From Aphelidium insulamus (lineage: Eukaryota; Aphelidiomycota; Aphelidea; Aphelidiaceae): a stretch of 64,000 nucleotides of DNA. The position numbers were made by a program, and so were the translations under genes. Below are positions 45,641-57,167 of this stretch, piece by piece (within the stretch, counting starts at the first letter, position 1; every line of letters starts with the position of its first letter). The notes beneath the pieces are model-generated. The model did not search any database and was not told the DNA's origin. It saw only the letters and a list, made by a program, of their open reading frames with translations. The stretch covers positions 124,001 to 188,000 of the forward strand of contig JAZDSV010000012.1 in assembly GCA_036784855.1 (NCBI GenBank), read 5' to 3'.

Positions 45641-47671
45641 ATGTTGTGGTCATCGCTGTTGAAGCCGAAAAACAGTTCCTTCACGGCGTTCAAGCGCTTC
45701 GAACTGGATGACCTGCTGGAGGACCGGATAACAGTGGCGCCGATGCGGCTGGAGACCTTTAGGCGCTACGTGACCACGCGCGAATTCTCCGCCAACAACC
45801 TGGACTTTTACGAGGACATCAAGCGCCTGCGGAAGCTCTGCGAGGACATTGAGGCGCGCACCCGTCGCAATGGCCAGATGACGGCGCCGGGAGCGGCGGC
45901 GCGATCAACCTCCTCCACCACGTCCGCCGATGGCAAGACAAAGAACCCGCGACTGTCACCCACGCCCACCATGACGGGCATGGCCTCGGCGGCGCGCACT
46001 GGACAGCCGGGTCTGGTGGCGGCGCTGTTGGCCAGCGCGAGTGGCAGCAGTACCACGGCGGCCGCGCCTGCCGCCACCAGCAACGGGGACCTGCGCAAAT
46101 CGCGCCTGGTGCTGGCCAACAGCGCCGCCGATATCAACGGGGCCCTGCGCGGCTCGGCACAGCAGCCAGCGGGCGCCGTGACAGTGGTGTCGCGGCATGG
46201 CACCTCCCGCCTGGCCACGTCGAGCCTGGGCCGGCCGGAGAGCCCGCTGCGGGGTGGCGCGTCCCAGCGCATAAGCCCCTCGCCCGGAGGCGGATCGCCC
46301 GTACTGGCACGCAAATTCGGCGCCGGTGCCGCCGCCAACCCCACGCACAGCGCCGGCAGCAGCGAGGCGGAACTGCGTGGCGCTGGCGTTATCGCCGCAA
46401 GCCCTGCCGCCAGACGCTCCGTGAACAACCCCACGCAGCTACTGCGCTCCGGGGAACGTCTGCCGCGCCCGTCCAAGTCCATGATAGCAGCGGCCACGGT
46501 GTCTGCGGCCCCGCTGCCCAGCGAGCAGCCAGAGGTGCCGCCACTGCCGCCGCTGCCCGCGTCCTTTGCCCGCGCGGTGCCACACTACCGCGACACTTTG
46601 GCCGACGACTCGGCGGTCGGTGTGCCGTCTGCCATGCGCCAGCAGCAACTGCCCGCGCCCTCCTCCATCAAGCTGGAGAACCTGGAGGCGCAGATGCGTG
46701 CCGCCATCCACCGCGTGCTGGGCCCCACGGTGGCAGTGTCGCCGTCGCCGGCCGGAGCTGACGCGAATGGGCGTGGCACCCCAAAGTCGCCCAGTGACGA
46801 GTCGGGCGGCGTCGGCGACCTTCGTGGACTGTCGCGCCGCGACGAAAGCTTCAACAGCACCGTGTCGGCCGCGTCCGATGGCGGCGGCGCGCAGCCACCT
46901 GCCTCGATGGTGCCGACGCCGACGCCGACAACACCCGCGGCTACTGCGCCCGTGTACAGTGTGGGTGGCGGCACTTCGGCGGCGGCGGCGGCAGTGATGG
47001 CCGGCACCGGAATAATGGCTGCGCCGCTGTTTGAGTGGATGGCGTCGGCGGGCGACGCGGCCGAACTGGAGCGCTGCACCCTGCTCATCATCCACACCTA
47101 CCTGGTGCCGGGCGGCGAGAAGGAGATGAATGTGGACGAGACGCAGCGGCACGACATCTACTACGACGTGCTGTTCCGGCGCATACTGCACCCGAGCATC
47201 TTCCACGCCGTGCTGGACCAGGCGATGCACGTTATGCGCCACCAGTCGTTCCCGAACTTTGTGCGCGAGTGCACGCTGCTCATGTGCGAGGAGATGGTGC
47301 TGTTCAAGGGTCTGCTGTTTGACGAGATGGTCGCCGGGGCCATGCACGGCAGCGCCATGAGTTCCCGGCGCAGTCTGGCCAAGGCGGAGGCGGCCGCGTC
47401 AGCCTATAGGGCAACTACCACTGCCAGCGGAGATGACACTGCTGCCATTGCCACCACTGCTGCTGCAGCCGTAAATGCCCCGGCATCTGGGACAAGTGGT
47501 GGCGCCGGCAGTGACATTGACACGGCAATGCAGTGGGCCATACAGGCCAAGGTCATGCCGGATGCGTGCAGCTTCATGGCGCGCGGTCTGGGCGTGAAGG
47601 AGTTTCGCATGGTGGCGGCCGCGCGCCATCTGGCCACCCTGAAGAAGATTGCCGCTGCCCACGCGGAGTGA
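45641..47671 (+). CDS. RGS-domain protein with a long insert splitting the domain
   Basis: Single exon, 676 residues. Residues about 35-77 (RLETFRRYVTTREFSANNLD, FYEDIKRLRKLCEDI) fit the first half of an RGS domain (helices with 'seEnl.Fy.dv..'). Residues about 476-545 (LIIHTYLVPGGEKEMNVDET, RRILHPSIFHAVLDQAMHVM, RHQSFPNFVRE) fit the second half ('Iy..yi....evNv....r', 'f..aq..v...l..dsfprFl'). About 390 residues of Ala/Ser/Pro/Gly-rich, low-complexity sequence lie between. RGS domains accelerate GTP hydrolysis by G-alpha subunits. The gene is visibly more GC-rich than its neighbours, with no introns. An Ala/Thr tract and MARGLGVKEFRM helix end the protein. Whether the two halves fold together is inference. 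Confidence 0.72.
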   Translation: MLWSSLLKPKNSSFTAFKRFELDDLLEDRITVAPMRLETFRRYVTTREFSANNLDFYEDIKRLRKLCEDIEARTRRNGQMTAPGAAARSTSSTTSADGKTKNPRLSPTPTMTGMASAARTGQPGLVAALLASASGSSTTAAAPAATSNGDLRKSRLVLANSAADINGALRGSAQQPAGAVTVVSRHGTSRLATSSLGRPESPLRGGASQRISPSPGGGSPVLARKFGAGAAANPTHSAGSSEAELRGAGVIAASPAARRSVNNPTQLLRSGERLPRPSKSMIAAATVSAAPLPSEQPEVPPLPPLPASFARAVPHYRDTLADDSAVGVPSAMRQQQLPAPSSIKLENLEAQMRAAIHRVLGPTVAVSPSPAGADANGRGTPKSPSDESGGVGDLRGLSRRDESFNSTVSAASDGGGAQPPASMVPTPTPTTPAATAPVYSVGGGTSAAAAAVMAGTGIMAAPLFEWMASAGDAAELERCTLLIIHTYLVPGGEKEMNVDETQRHDIYYDVLFRRILHPSIFHAVLDQAMHVMRHQSFPNFVRECTLLMCEEMVLFKGLLFDEMVAGAMHGSAMSSRRSLAKAEAAASAYRATTTASGDDTAAIATTAAAAVNAPASGTSGGAGSDIDTAMQWAIQAKVMPDACSFMARGLGVKEFRMVAAARHLATLKKIAAAHAE

Positions 47672-47747
47672 TGCTTACATGACGTGCATAGATCTAGCTA
47701 GACACAGTATGGCCACTCCACTCTATTAAAAACACACACGCGAGGCT

Positions 47748-49372
47748 TCAAAACTGCAGCAGCATCAGATCCTCGGCGACGGTGCTCTTTTTGGGGGGTT
47801 GTGCAGGTTGAGCAGGTGCAGGTGCCAGCGGTGTGGGCGCAATGCCAGATTTTCGCTGCTCGTACGCTGCCAGCGCGTCGTTTATTTGATCGTTGACTTG
47901 CAGCAACTTTTCTACGTCACCGTTATCAAGTGTACACACAACACACACATATGTATATATACTGCAAGTAACTAACCCAGCTGATGAGACATTGTGCCCT
48001 CCTCAATCCACCTGGTTATCTTGGCCTGTGCTCCCTTCACCACCACCAGCAGATCCTACATAAATGTGTTGTTGTTGGCGTAAGTATGTCACACGGCACA
48101 TGCCTGCACCAAACCATTCTTGGCAATGTCTTCATTGGGGCCCAAGTTGCCAACAGACTGTTTGAGCAGCGCGGCCTTTTCCGCAATATTGCTTAGATCA
48201 TCACTGGACTTTTTGTCGTAATTCGGGGCCTTGTCGTGGTACTAACAACGCTGTCAGCGGTAATGGCAAGTAAGTGCTAGGAGCATCGCTATTCGTACGT
48301 AGCCCGTCATTTCCTTCATTAAATCGTTGGCCGCCGCCAGGTCTGCCGGTGTTCCTCGACGCAGCAACTCTTGCAGCTTCTACGGAAGATGTTACGGATA
48401 AACTGATCAAATATATCAAGCGTGCAAATCAATACGTACGGCCTCCTGTGCAGCGGCATTCTCCCGCTCCATCTCCTCCCTGCTCTTCAAGACAGCCTGC
48501 CGACATATACTTGAGTGGCGGGCGACACAACAAACCGTACTCACCTCGCTGGTCTTGAGTGCGGCCACGGCCTCATCCCGCAGTCGAGGAAAGGTGTAAC
48601 CTTAACACACAACTTAGCGCGCGATATCACCACACGAGAAAAACTGGCACACCTTTGTACGAGAGAAGCCGGAACATGTCGTTGATGTGCCGCAGATCGT
48701 CGCGGTACTTGGACCCTTCAAAGACGGCAAAGTTCCACAGCTGTATCAGTTCAAGCACCTTGTCCTGGTAGATGGCCAGTGCTGTCTACAATGCGCGCGT
48801 GGAATATGAGAATGGCATATACATAGGTAGATTCCACACTGACTGGCGGCCGCTCCGGAAAGCGCTTGACAAGTTCGTTGAGGAATTCCTTGCTGGCGAT
48901 TTGAAGGTGGAACGGGTAGCCGCAGTTCTTGACGCACACATCCAGCAGCTACACCAGACGCAGCATATGAGCGTGGCCACGCAGACACGGACACATAGCA
49001 CGCGTGTACGGACATTCAGGGCGAGCATGGCCTGATGCGGGTCACGGCTGTTGACATACTCCACCAGGGCGAATGCAGCCTCGCGTGGCCTACACACAGA
49101 CACTCTTTCAGCCGGGCTCTGTATTTGCTTAACCACGTGCGGGCACTTACGTATTCTTCTTGGCGGTGTTGATCAAGTCGCAGACTTCCAGGTTGATGTG
49201 GAGGTCCGGCTCTGGGCGCTGCGAGTTGCATGCCATGTCTAGCAGAGTGTGACTACGGACACTATCACACACAGCAACTATACTCACCAATGAGCGTCTG
49301 AACGGGACTGCGGTTGGCCTGGCTGCCCGTGCTGGATCGGCGCTTCAGATACTGGTCGAAAGCGTCGTTCAT
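47748..49372 (-). CDS. VHS-GAT domain adaptor (GGA/TOM1-like)
   Basis: About nine small exons. The start at 49372 gives MNDAFDQYLKRRSSTGSQAN, then the VHS domain: SPVQTLIDMACNSQRPEPDL, INLEVCDLINTAKKN, AAFALVEYVNSRDPHQAMLA, LLDVCVKNCGYPFHLQIASK with EFLNELVKRFPERPP. The GAT-like part follows: LQELLRRGTPADLAAANDLM and KEMTGY, NIAEKAALLKQSVGNLGPNE, and DNGDVEKLLQVNDQINDALA. The tail is Pro-rich and ends EDLMLLQF. VHS-GAT proteins sort ubiquitinated or Golgi cargo through ARF and clathrin. There is no gamma-adaptin ear, so it is either a TOM1/LSB5-like protein or a shortened GGA; the 'RGTPxDLxxANxLMK' motif is GGA-like. One intron near 48055-48105 could be GC-AG (CAG|GCATGT) or GT-AG. Confidence 0.82.
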
Positions 49373-49517
49373 GATTGATGGTGAAGTTGAACTGTTCACA
49401 TCCGCGCTTCACGCGGCAAACTATGTATGTATGCAGACAACTCCACGCAAACAGAACTAAATGCAAAGCTTATATTTATATCTTGCAATGCATTGGCTGT
49501 GGTACTATTTCAAGAAT

Positions 49518-52500
49518 TCAAATTCCAAAAGCTTTGCCCACGCGATGCAGACACTTGATGAGGTAGAAGCCGGCGTCTTTGCTGCCATCACAGCCCGTGC
49601 CACTGTCGGCATTCGTGGACAGTTCGCTGGCGGTATCCGACGCATCGCCATAGGGTGCCCAGTGTGCATTCGGATGGTTGACATGCGGTATCAGGCGACA
49701 CAATCGCTGATACAACACTAGCAAGTGAAGATCATTTGCGTGCTGCTGCTGCACAGCGACATGTTCTAAGGCGATTAGCGATGTGCGAGGATATAATATT
49801 GTATGCATAAGACTGCCCTACCTTTCCCAAAAGCAGTTTCGGCCAGACAGTCGGGCTGCAGTTGCAATTTGTGCAGATGTCGCAGCATACTCACCATCTC
49901 CTCGGAGCGCAGCCTTGCAAACGGCTGCAGGCCATACAAGCTACTGTCACTGATCCAGGTGTCGATAATGCGCTGACAACGCTCCATGAGAATGGGCGCT
50001 GCAATCCGCGTAATAAAGCTGGCACTTGATTTAGTACCGCTGCCTGAAGTCCACGGTTCCACCGAGCACAGGCGAAATAGTAATTCGAAGAAATAGGATG
50101 CCAACCGTTCACTCTTTATCGGAATTACCGCAGATAGTACGTTCGATGAAGTTGCTTCTGCATCAACAAACGCGTGCACAATGGTGTCTGGACTTTCGCC
50201 AAAAGAATTGCCACCAGGCCAAAGCTCGGTCCAAGCTACGGTAGCCGCGACAATGCCTCGAAATAAGCTTTCAGCGTCGTCAACTGCGCAACCCATCGCA
50301 TGCTCATCGCCAAATGGACCGATGCTGCTCACAAAACACTCAACAAAATCGTTCACCAGGCGGATTGCACACTCTTCTATAGCATCTAGCTGCTGCAGTG
50401 ACATGTCCGCAGTGGGAAGGCTATACGCACAAAGCAGTTGATTGAGTGTTGCGGTTGAACAGCTCGTACCTTTTGCATTCCAGATGATCGATAAATATCA
50501 TGATGCAGTGCTTCCAAAATCTCGTTATTGTCGCGAGAAAGACAGCAGGATCGACAAATCCGTCGGAATACAGTTTAATCATTTGTTCCGCTGAGAGTTT
50601 GGTGGCGAGAACAAACTGCTCGCAAGCACGCTTCCAAAAGTGGATTGCGTGTGTGCTGTCTTTGGAGTCGGCGTCACTCAGACCGCCGCATGCATCGAAC
50701 TTTAACCGGATGATCGTCCCCAGATCCTGCTTATTAGAAACCATATATCTTGCAACGAGCCATCATACATGCAAATACTGCAACGCGCCACCCTTGTCAA
50801 ACGGTGTCCAGCTGCGACATAAGGACCCACTAAGCTCTTCACTCACCAATGCATCCTTAGAATAAAGCATCGACAGCACCTCCATCATGGCACGTGAGAA
50901 GGGCACATAGGTTGGCATTCGACGCCCAGTCAGGTTATGAATCGATTTTCGTTTCGTTGACAAGACAGATTTGTGTTCATTGACATCATTGCTCAAAGTA
51001 TTTTGCGTGGTCATGACTGATAGAGCAATAGATGCTGGTGTGGCTGAAGAAACTAGCAGCGCACTGGTTCGTCCATGCGGCGCCCCAGATTCCAAGTTCA
51101 TTCGTGAGCGAGAATTTATAAATGCCATCGACATTAGTTTGGACAACTCGATGAGCGCCAAACACTCGACATCGCCAGCAATACCGGGGTTATTTGCGCA
51201 TATTGTAAACCATACTGGCAACCGAGAAAATTTCTCGGTGAATTTCATTTCGAACGGAGCAAATGCAGCAAATGCTCCATCGCCGGCAGATATATTGGAA
51301 CATATGGACGTTCCGGCAACTGTGGACAAGATGGAAAACTGCAATGCAGTCATTCGTTCCCGGTCCGAAGCCGTCATTCGGCCATAAGCGCTCTTTGTGG
51401 CATCGGCTGGATGCGTCGAGAAGGGTATTTCGCACAGCAAAAAGCTGGGTAGGCTGCCAAGCACAGCGTCATCGACAAAGTAGGTCAAATCATAATAACT
51501 GATGACATTCCGAAGTATGGAGAACAATTCCTGCAACTCTGCAGTGCGAAATTCGATATGTTCAGCAGTTTTGGAAGAATTATCAGCTACGACGGCGAGA
51601 ATGCTATGCAAAGATTCGATGTAGATAACCAGTGCTTCCTCCTTCACGACACACTCGACCCATTCCGGGGCGGCAGTTCGCGGCGCGTCGCTTTTTACAC
51701 TTATACCTTGTGCAGATTGATGCTGCATGAACGGCTGGGCAATACGCAAGCTGCTGTACATGGCACATTTTCGGATATGTAGACATTTCCCCATATGCAC
51801 CCAGACTTTCCACGCAGAAAACCACATGGACTGCACAGCGAATGCAGTCCGATTCGTCGGAGGTCGCATTATGGTGTTGAAAGCTTTAATTGCAGACAGG
51901 GAAACTTCGTGGCTCTGACGCGCAATGATTTCTTGCGGCGAGCTATCCAGAGTCGATGATGCACTATCGAAACCGGCAAAATATTTACGAAGAGTCTGTA
52001 GCACTCGGTCCCATATTGACTCGACGCCGGAATCAACACGCCCGTGAAAGGCTTCCATGTTGGACAAATAGGGCATGAACTCAGCCAAGACTTGAGCCAT
52101 GCCATTGAGAGCGTAGATCTTTGAGTCATCCCATTGCTTAAGCACAGCAGTCTGAGAATAGCGTTGGGACGTGGCAGTATTCGAGTTTGCAGTGACTGGC
52201 GATTGCACTTGCTCGTGACTAGTGTCATCGCGCGCAGGCCTGACATTGAATAGCGATTCAAAAACTACGCCCAACTGACGGACACCACCAATGGAGTCAG
52301 TGATTTTCTCATTTTCTTCAATTTCAGAGTCTAGTGAAGATGGAAGTGCCACAACTTCGATGTCGAGCAGGCGAATCCGAACTATGCGGGAAGCCTCTTC
52401 AATTTTTTCAAAGATTGAAAAAATGATTGAGTTCCATGCCAGCTGCCACTCTTCGTCATGCCACAGTGATCCAAAAGTCATGGATATGGCTCTAAATATA

Positions 52501-55500
52501 GTCTGAATTGCGGTATTACGGCACTCGGGACGAACATCAACACAGAGGGCCGACATCTGAGAAAGAATCAGCAGAGGCAGCGCTTTGATGCCATCATAAT
52601 CTCCGCGAACATGGTCATCAGAGATGGCGTTTTTGACAAAGTCGCACATGGTCCACAGCAACCCGATACTAGTGAGGGAAGTATTCATGTCTTCATTCTG
52701 CTTAGCAAAGGAGCCGACGGCAACAATGCAAGTTGTCAGGTTGTCAATCGACAGCGAGCCCAGAAAATCCGTACATATCAACTGAAGCGACGGAAAAGCA
52801 ACTCGAATAAGCGGCAACGTGGCAATGGCTCTCCCACTCGTGATTTCTCCTGCCGATTCTCGACTAATTTGCGCAACGTTGACGCTTTTCAATATTTCGA
52901 ATAACGTCGTGAAGCCGGGCGATGTAAAATACTGTCCCACCAGATGCAAAATTTTGGCAACTGTCTCCAAGCCAGCCTTACGGGACTCCAACTGGCCGTT
53001 CAGGTACGAATTCCACGACATTCCGCTCTCTTGCAGACGCATTGCCGCTATGAATGACGGCTCAATCACTTCATCCGATACAACGGCATCAAGAGTGATT
53101 ATCCTCTTCAGTGGCCCCAATATCTTGGCTTGCAAGTAGTCATCGAAGACGAAGGCTGCAAGATTTCGATCGGCACGGCCCAGTTTTCGCGCAGCCTCGT
53201 TGACACGAGTGATTGCTGCCAAAAGGATGGCTGTCAAGTGCTCCGATGACTGTGCTTTTAAACTGGCACAAGAATACACCGATCGGTACATCACGATTGC
53301 GGCTAGAAAATCCATGCAGCATCCATAAGTGCGTTGTAGATCGTATCCAATAACGTCGCTGCCTGCTCGATGAGCCACATAATTGTTGTTAACAAGCAAG
53401 TGACGCATTTCCGGGGAGAACGCGGAATGTACGTAGAGAAATCGGTGTAGATTTGACAAAATCACATCACGTAGTCGATCAATAGCGAATAGACGACCGT
53501 CGACTAATTTCAGGATGATACGACTAGGACTCTTGGCCGGGGACATTGGCGACATTGCGGCGGATTTGCCATCCAGGCCGGTACTGATAGAGTGAAGCGA
53601 GCCAGCTGTGTGAGGATTCGCAGCTGAACTCGGCAACGATGATGGAGGTGCTGTTGCTGTTGCAGGCGACAGCAATTCTGCGATGGCTTTACTGCTTGCC
53701 GCGCCAACGTCGCCACTGTTGATGTGATCACGATCCTCCATTAGCCAAACATAGACAGACTCGCCAAGTTCGATTGGATCCAGCCTTGCAGTATCACATG
53801 CAAGCCTGCTCAGAGAAGTTACCATTCTACAGACAGAATCATCGTCAAAAAGCGCAGATCCAGCCTCGCACAGCGCGATAATTTCTTGCGCAACTGTGTC
53901 GCTGACGGTAATGTCCATTGACTGACGGCTTGCGGCTTTGGTGGGCGAGACGGGATCACTTGCCACGCGAACCGTAGAATTGGTGCCAGTGCTTTTACCC
54001 CGCAGCGACACATCAATAAAAGCCAGCGTCTCAAGTATAAACATCCAGGTAGGACAGTGAAGTCGAGAGTGCAAAATAAATGTGCACGTGAGCAGCACTC
54101 GAATGTAGCTGACTAAATTACTGTCAACACTCAAATTCGGTGCTGCCAAGTATAGATTATGCACTCCACAGCTAAATTTAAGCATGAATCAGAACTTGCC
54201 TCGCGCATGTAACGCCATAAAGGGATTGATAGTCTGATCGAACCGGAGCTTTGGAGACAGAAACAAAGAAATCTTGTTCGCATGGTCACAAACGCGAGAA
54301 ACGCTCTCATTTCCAGACACGCCCGCAAAACATAAGCACGCCAAAAACGCATCGCGTTCCTTGTACTTTGCTAGCACGCCGCACACCAGCGTAAAGTTTT
54401 GCATTGACTTTAAGCATGAATGAAAGAGGTCCGCATCAATGTTGCCGGTGGTGAAGTACATAAAAGAGGCAAGCAACGCTGGCGCGGCCAATTCTACGAT
54501 CTCAGCAGACGCGATCAAATTAGATGCGGATGGATGCGCATCTTGCCCCCGGGTAGTGATAGTATTCAGCCGAGGGCGGAAACTCGTTATCGACTGCAGC
54601 ATTGATGCAGATGGACTGTAGGGCACGAACGATTCGTCCTCCATGGAATCTGTACCACGTTAACTAAATGAGGGATGTAGTTGTGCACTGACCGCTCTGA
54701 CCATTTAGTATTGTTGTAGACCACGGTTTGCGACATATGGATATGTGGATAGGCAGCACCAGCGCTGCTATGGTGTCCGAAGCGTAAGTGACACACGAGA
54801 GCGCCAGATACGCTAAATACGTTTCAGGAAGCTGTGGAGCTTCCAGCTTGTCCAACTGGTCAATACTGAAAGGTCATCACAGTAGTATAAAGCCACTGTA
54901 CTCCCAATTACCATTGAACCTTTACAGTGGCTGATGCGACGCTGAGCCCACCACCATCTCCCTGCAGCAATGTCTGCTGTGATGCGCCGGTGCGCCAAAA
55001 AAGGAGCAGCAGGTCGGCAAATACAGTGCTGACGTTGGCCGACGATTTGACGGCAATATCATCAGTGATTTCCGATTCGCCATGAGCGCCATCAAAGCAG
55101 CGATAGATGATCCTAACAACTCGTTAGGAATTCTTCAATGACAGCTCAGTGCGCACCGCAACAATTCCCCATCCAGCGATATTCCGCGCAGAATTTCCAT
55201 GCACAATACTTTGTGCCAGTACGGCGGGGAGGATGCGTCAAGTATTTCGGCAAACATGGAAAAAAACACTCCGCACTCCACAGTCTACAAATGTATCAGT
55301 GAACAGTTATGACACTTGGCACACGTACCAGAATCGCAACAAAGTGCCGGATGAGCAAGTAAATTATGCGCATTAGGCGAACGACTTGGGGAAAATCTTT
55401 TCTGTTTGAAATGGTCTTCAATATGAGCGGAGCAACCTTGTCCTTTAACAGCGGAGTAAATTCGGCATGCTACGTAGGTGTTGATAAGTCTAGCTGGACA

Positions 55501-56608
55501 CGCTGATATATCCTCACCTTCAAAAATATGGAATGATGGTTGCTCAGGATCGATTCGATGATCTCCAGTCCGAATGTACGGTTTAGCGTCTCCAGACGCA
55601 AAAATATGGCCGGCTCCGCACTGCTAAGAGCGCAGAGATCCTTACGTGTGTAAGATCTATGTAAAAACATCCAGTGCTGCATAGGGCGTACATGGAAGAG
55701 AAGAAGAGCATCCAGCGCGCATGGATTGAGAGATTTGACTTGTGGCATCCCGTGCGCATACCTTGCCACAAATGCAGGATTCAGTTCTGCCTGTCCATCG
55801 ACGCCGTCTCCCCGCTCTACAAATATGCAGGAATGTTAATAACGCAGAGTATACGCACCAACACGCTCATCTTCCTTGGCCACTTGATCAAACATGAATA
55901 TCACAATCTGGCGCAGCGTCGCCGCTGCGGTACTGTGCACCGCGGTAACTTTGTTGTCATACAGTCGGAAGCATAGCAGCAGCACCTGCACAGATAAGTA
56001 TCATAACATCATTAGTATAATAAAAAATACCTCGCTGATAAGTTCGCCATGAAGTACCGAGTGGTAATTGCTAAGCAGGGGCAGCGCCGTCTGCAATATC
56101 TTGAGATGAATCTCCACGGTGCCGCTACTGCCGGCCAGATCACTCAGACCAGTAAGCAGCAGCGGTATCATGCGCTTGTTGTTATATAGCCGAATGCCAC
56201 GGAGATTATGCAACTATCCACGTACAGGAGGCACGGCCTTGTGCGATATCAGACGTTGCAGCGAGTTGACAACCGCCACCAGCGACTTGGCATACACATT
56301 GCTGCCAGCCTGAATTGCCAGCACTAGCGCCAAACCAATTTCCTCCCGCGAGGCGATTTCTATACACACAAGAGTTGAAACCAGGGATACTCGATACGTG
56401 GCACTGACCGCTGGCCAACTGTGGCGTGGACAGCGCGCCGAGAGATTTCAGCACCGTCAGTGCCTTGTCGGCAGCCTAGTAGCATTAGTTGCTCCACGGC
56501 ACAACACGCGCAACAAGAGAGTGCCTGATGGATGGGCGGGGCACGTCGGCGATGGTCCGCTGCCAGCTGCTGCAGCGTCTGCGTCAGCGGCGTCGACAAC
56601 TCGGCCAT
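49518..56608 (-). CDS. MON2: MON2, large Arf-GEF-like trafficking scaffold
   Basis: MON2 (yeast Mon2/Ysl2) is a Sec7-less relative of BIG/GBF Arf-GEFs that works with Dop1 at endosome-Golgi membranes. The start at 56608 gives MAELSTPLTQTLQQLAADHR, matching the DCB domain opening of MON2 (then RRAPPIHQA). Small N-terminal exons include DALLLFHDLCALSSAEPAIF, with LNRTFGLEIIESILSNHHSI (human TRTFGLELLESVLNDF). The long exon 50763-54185 carries SLQLICTDFLGSLSIDNL, NTSLTSIGLLWTMCDFV (human NISLTSIGLLWNISDYF), SALCVDVRPECRNTAIQTIF and SHEVSLSAIKAFNTIM. The C-terminal exons end at 49518 (RVGKAFGI). The size (over 1700 residues) fits the family. Exon structure at 54190-56600 is only approximate. Confidence 0.92.
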
Positions 56609-57167
56609 ATTGATTACGGCCGCCACTTGTACTACTAAAGTATTGACACAGACAGTCTGTTGCTGCACGTCCCTTTATGTAGAGTTGTCTACGACGCTAA
56701 TACGTGCAATACTTTTACAGCTAGACTACCATTATTTACAGCTACATGAGAAATTTCGGCTCTACCATGGCCGTAGCGTAAAATTATAACTTTGCTTGCG
56801 GTCACACTGTGCTTATCCATTCAAGTAAAGCGTGCTTTTGATGCATCTATGAATCTTTAAAAGATGCATCTATCAATCTTTTCTAAGCTGTTACAGTAAC
56901 AAGAGATGTGGGCTAATTGTTGTAAGCTTCACGGCATTATGTATGTGCGATTAACCAATTGTTGAGTCGACTCGCAGCAATGCAATCAATTCTGTTAGTT
57001 ACCAATAGAGAGACGTATCTGTTGAAAGTTCTATCGCGAAATATCGATTATCCACGAGACATGCACGAGACATGCACAGATGTATATAAGTGTACAATAT
57101 TATGGTCAATGTATTTACTTATTGCGGGAGGTGATCGACACACACCTTAAATGCCACTGTTTCTGTA
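56609..57167. other. Divergent region MON2 / UBE3C
   Basis: About 559 AT-rich bases between divergent starts. A short direct repeat, gatgcatctatnaatctttnaaa-like, occurs at about 56838-56885 (two copies). No coding signal. Confidence 0.45.

Noticed and set aside
45808-47347. Large open frames on the minus strand of the RGS gene
   Set aside because: High GC with few stops makes shadow frames; they show Arg/His-rich composition without motifs, while the + frame has RGS blocks.
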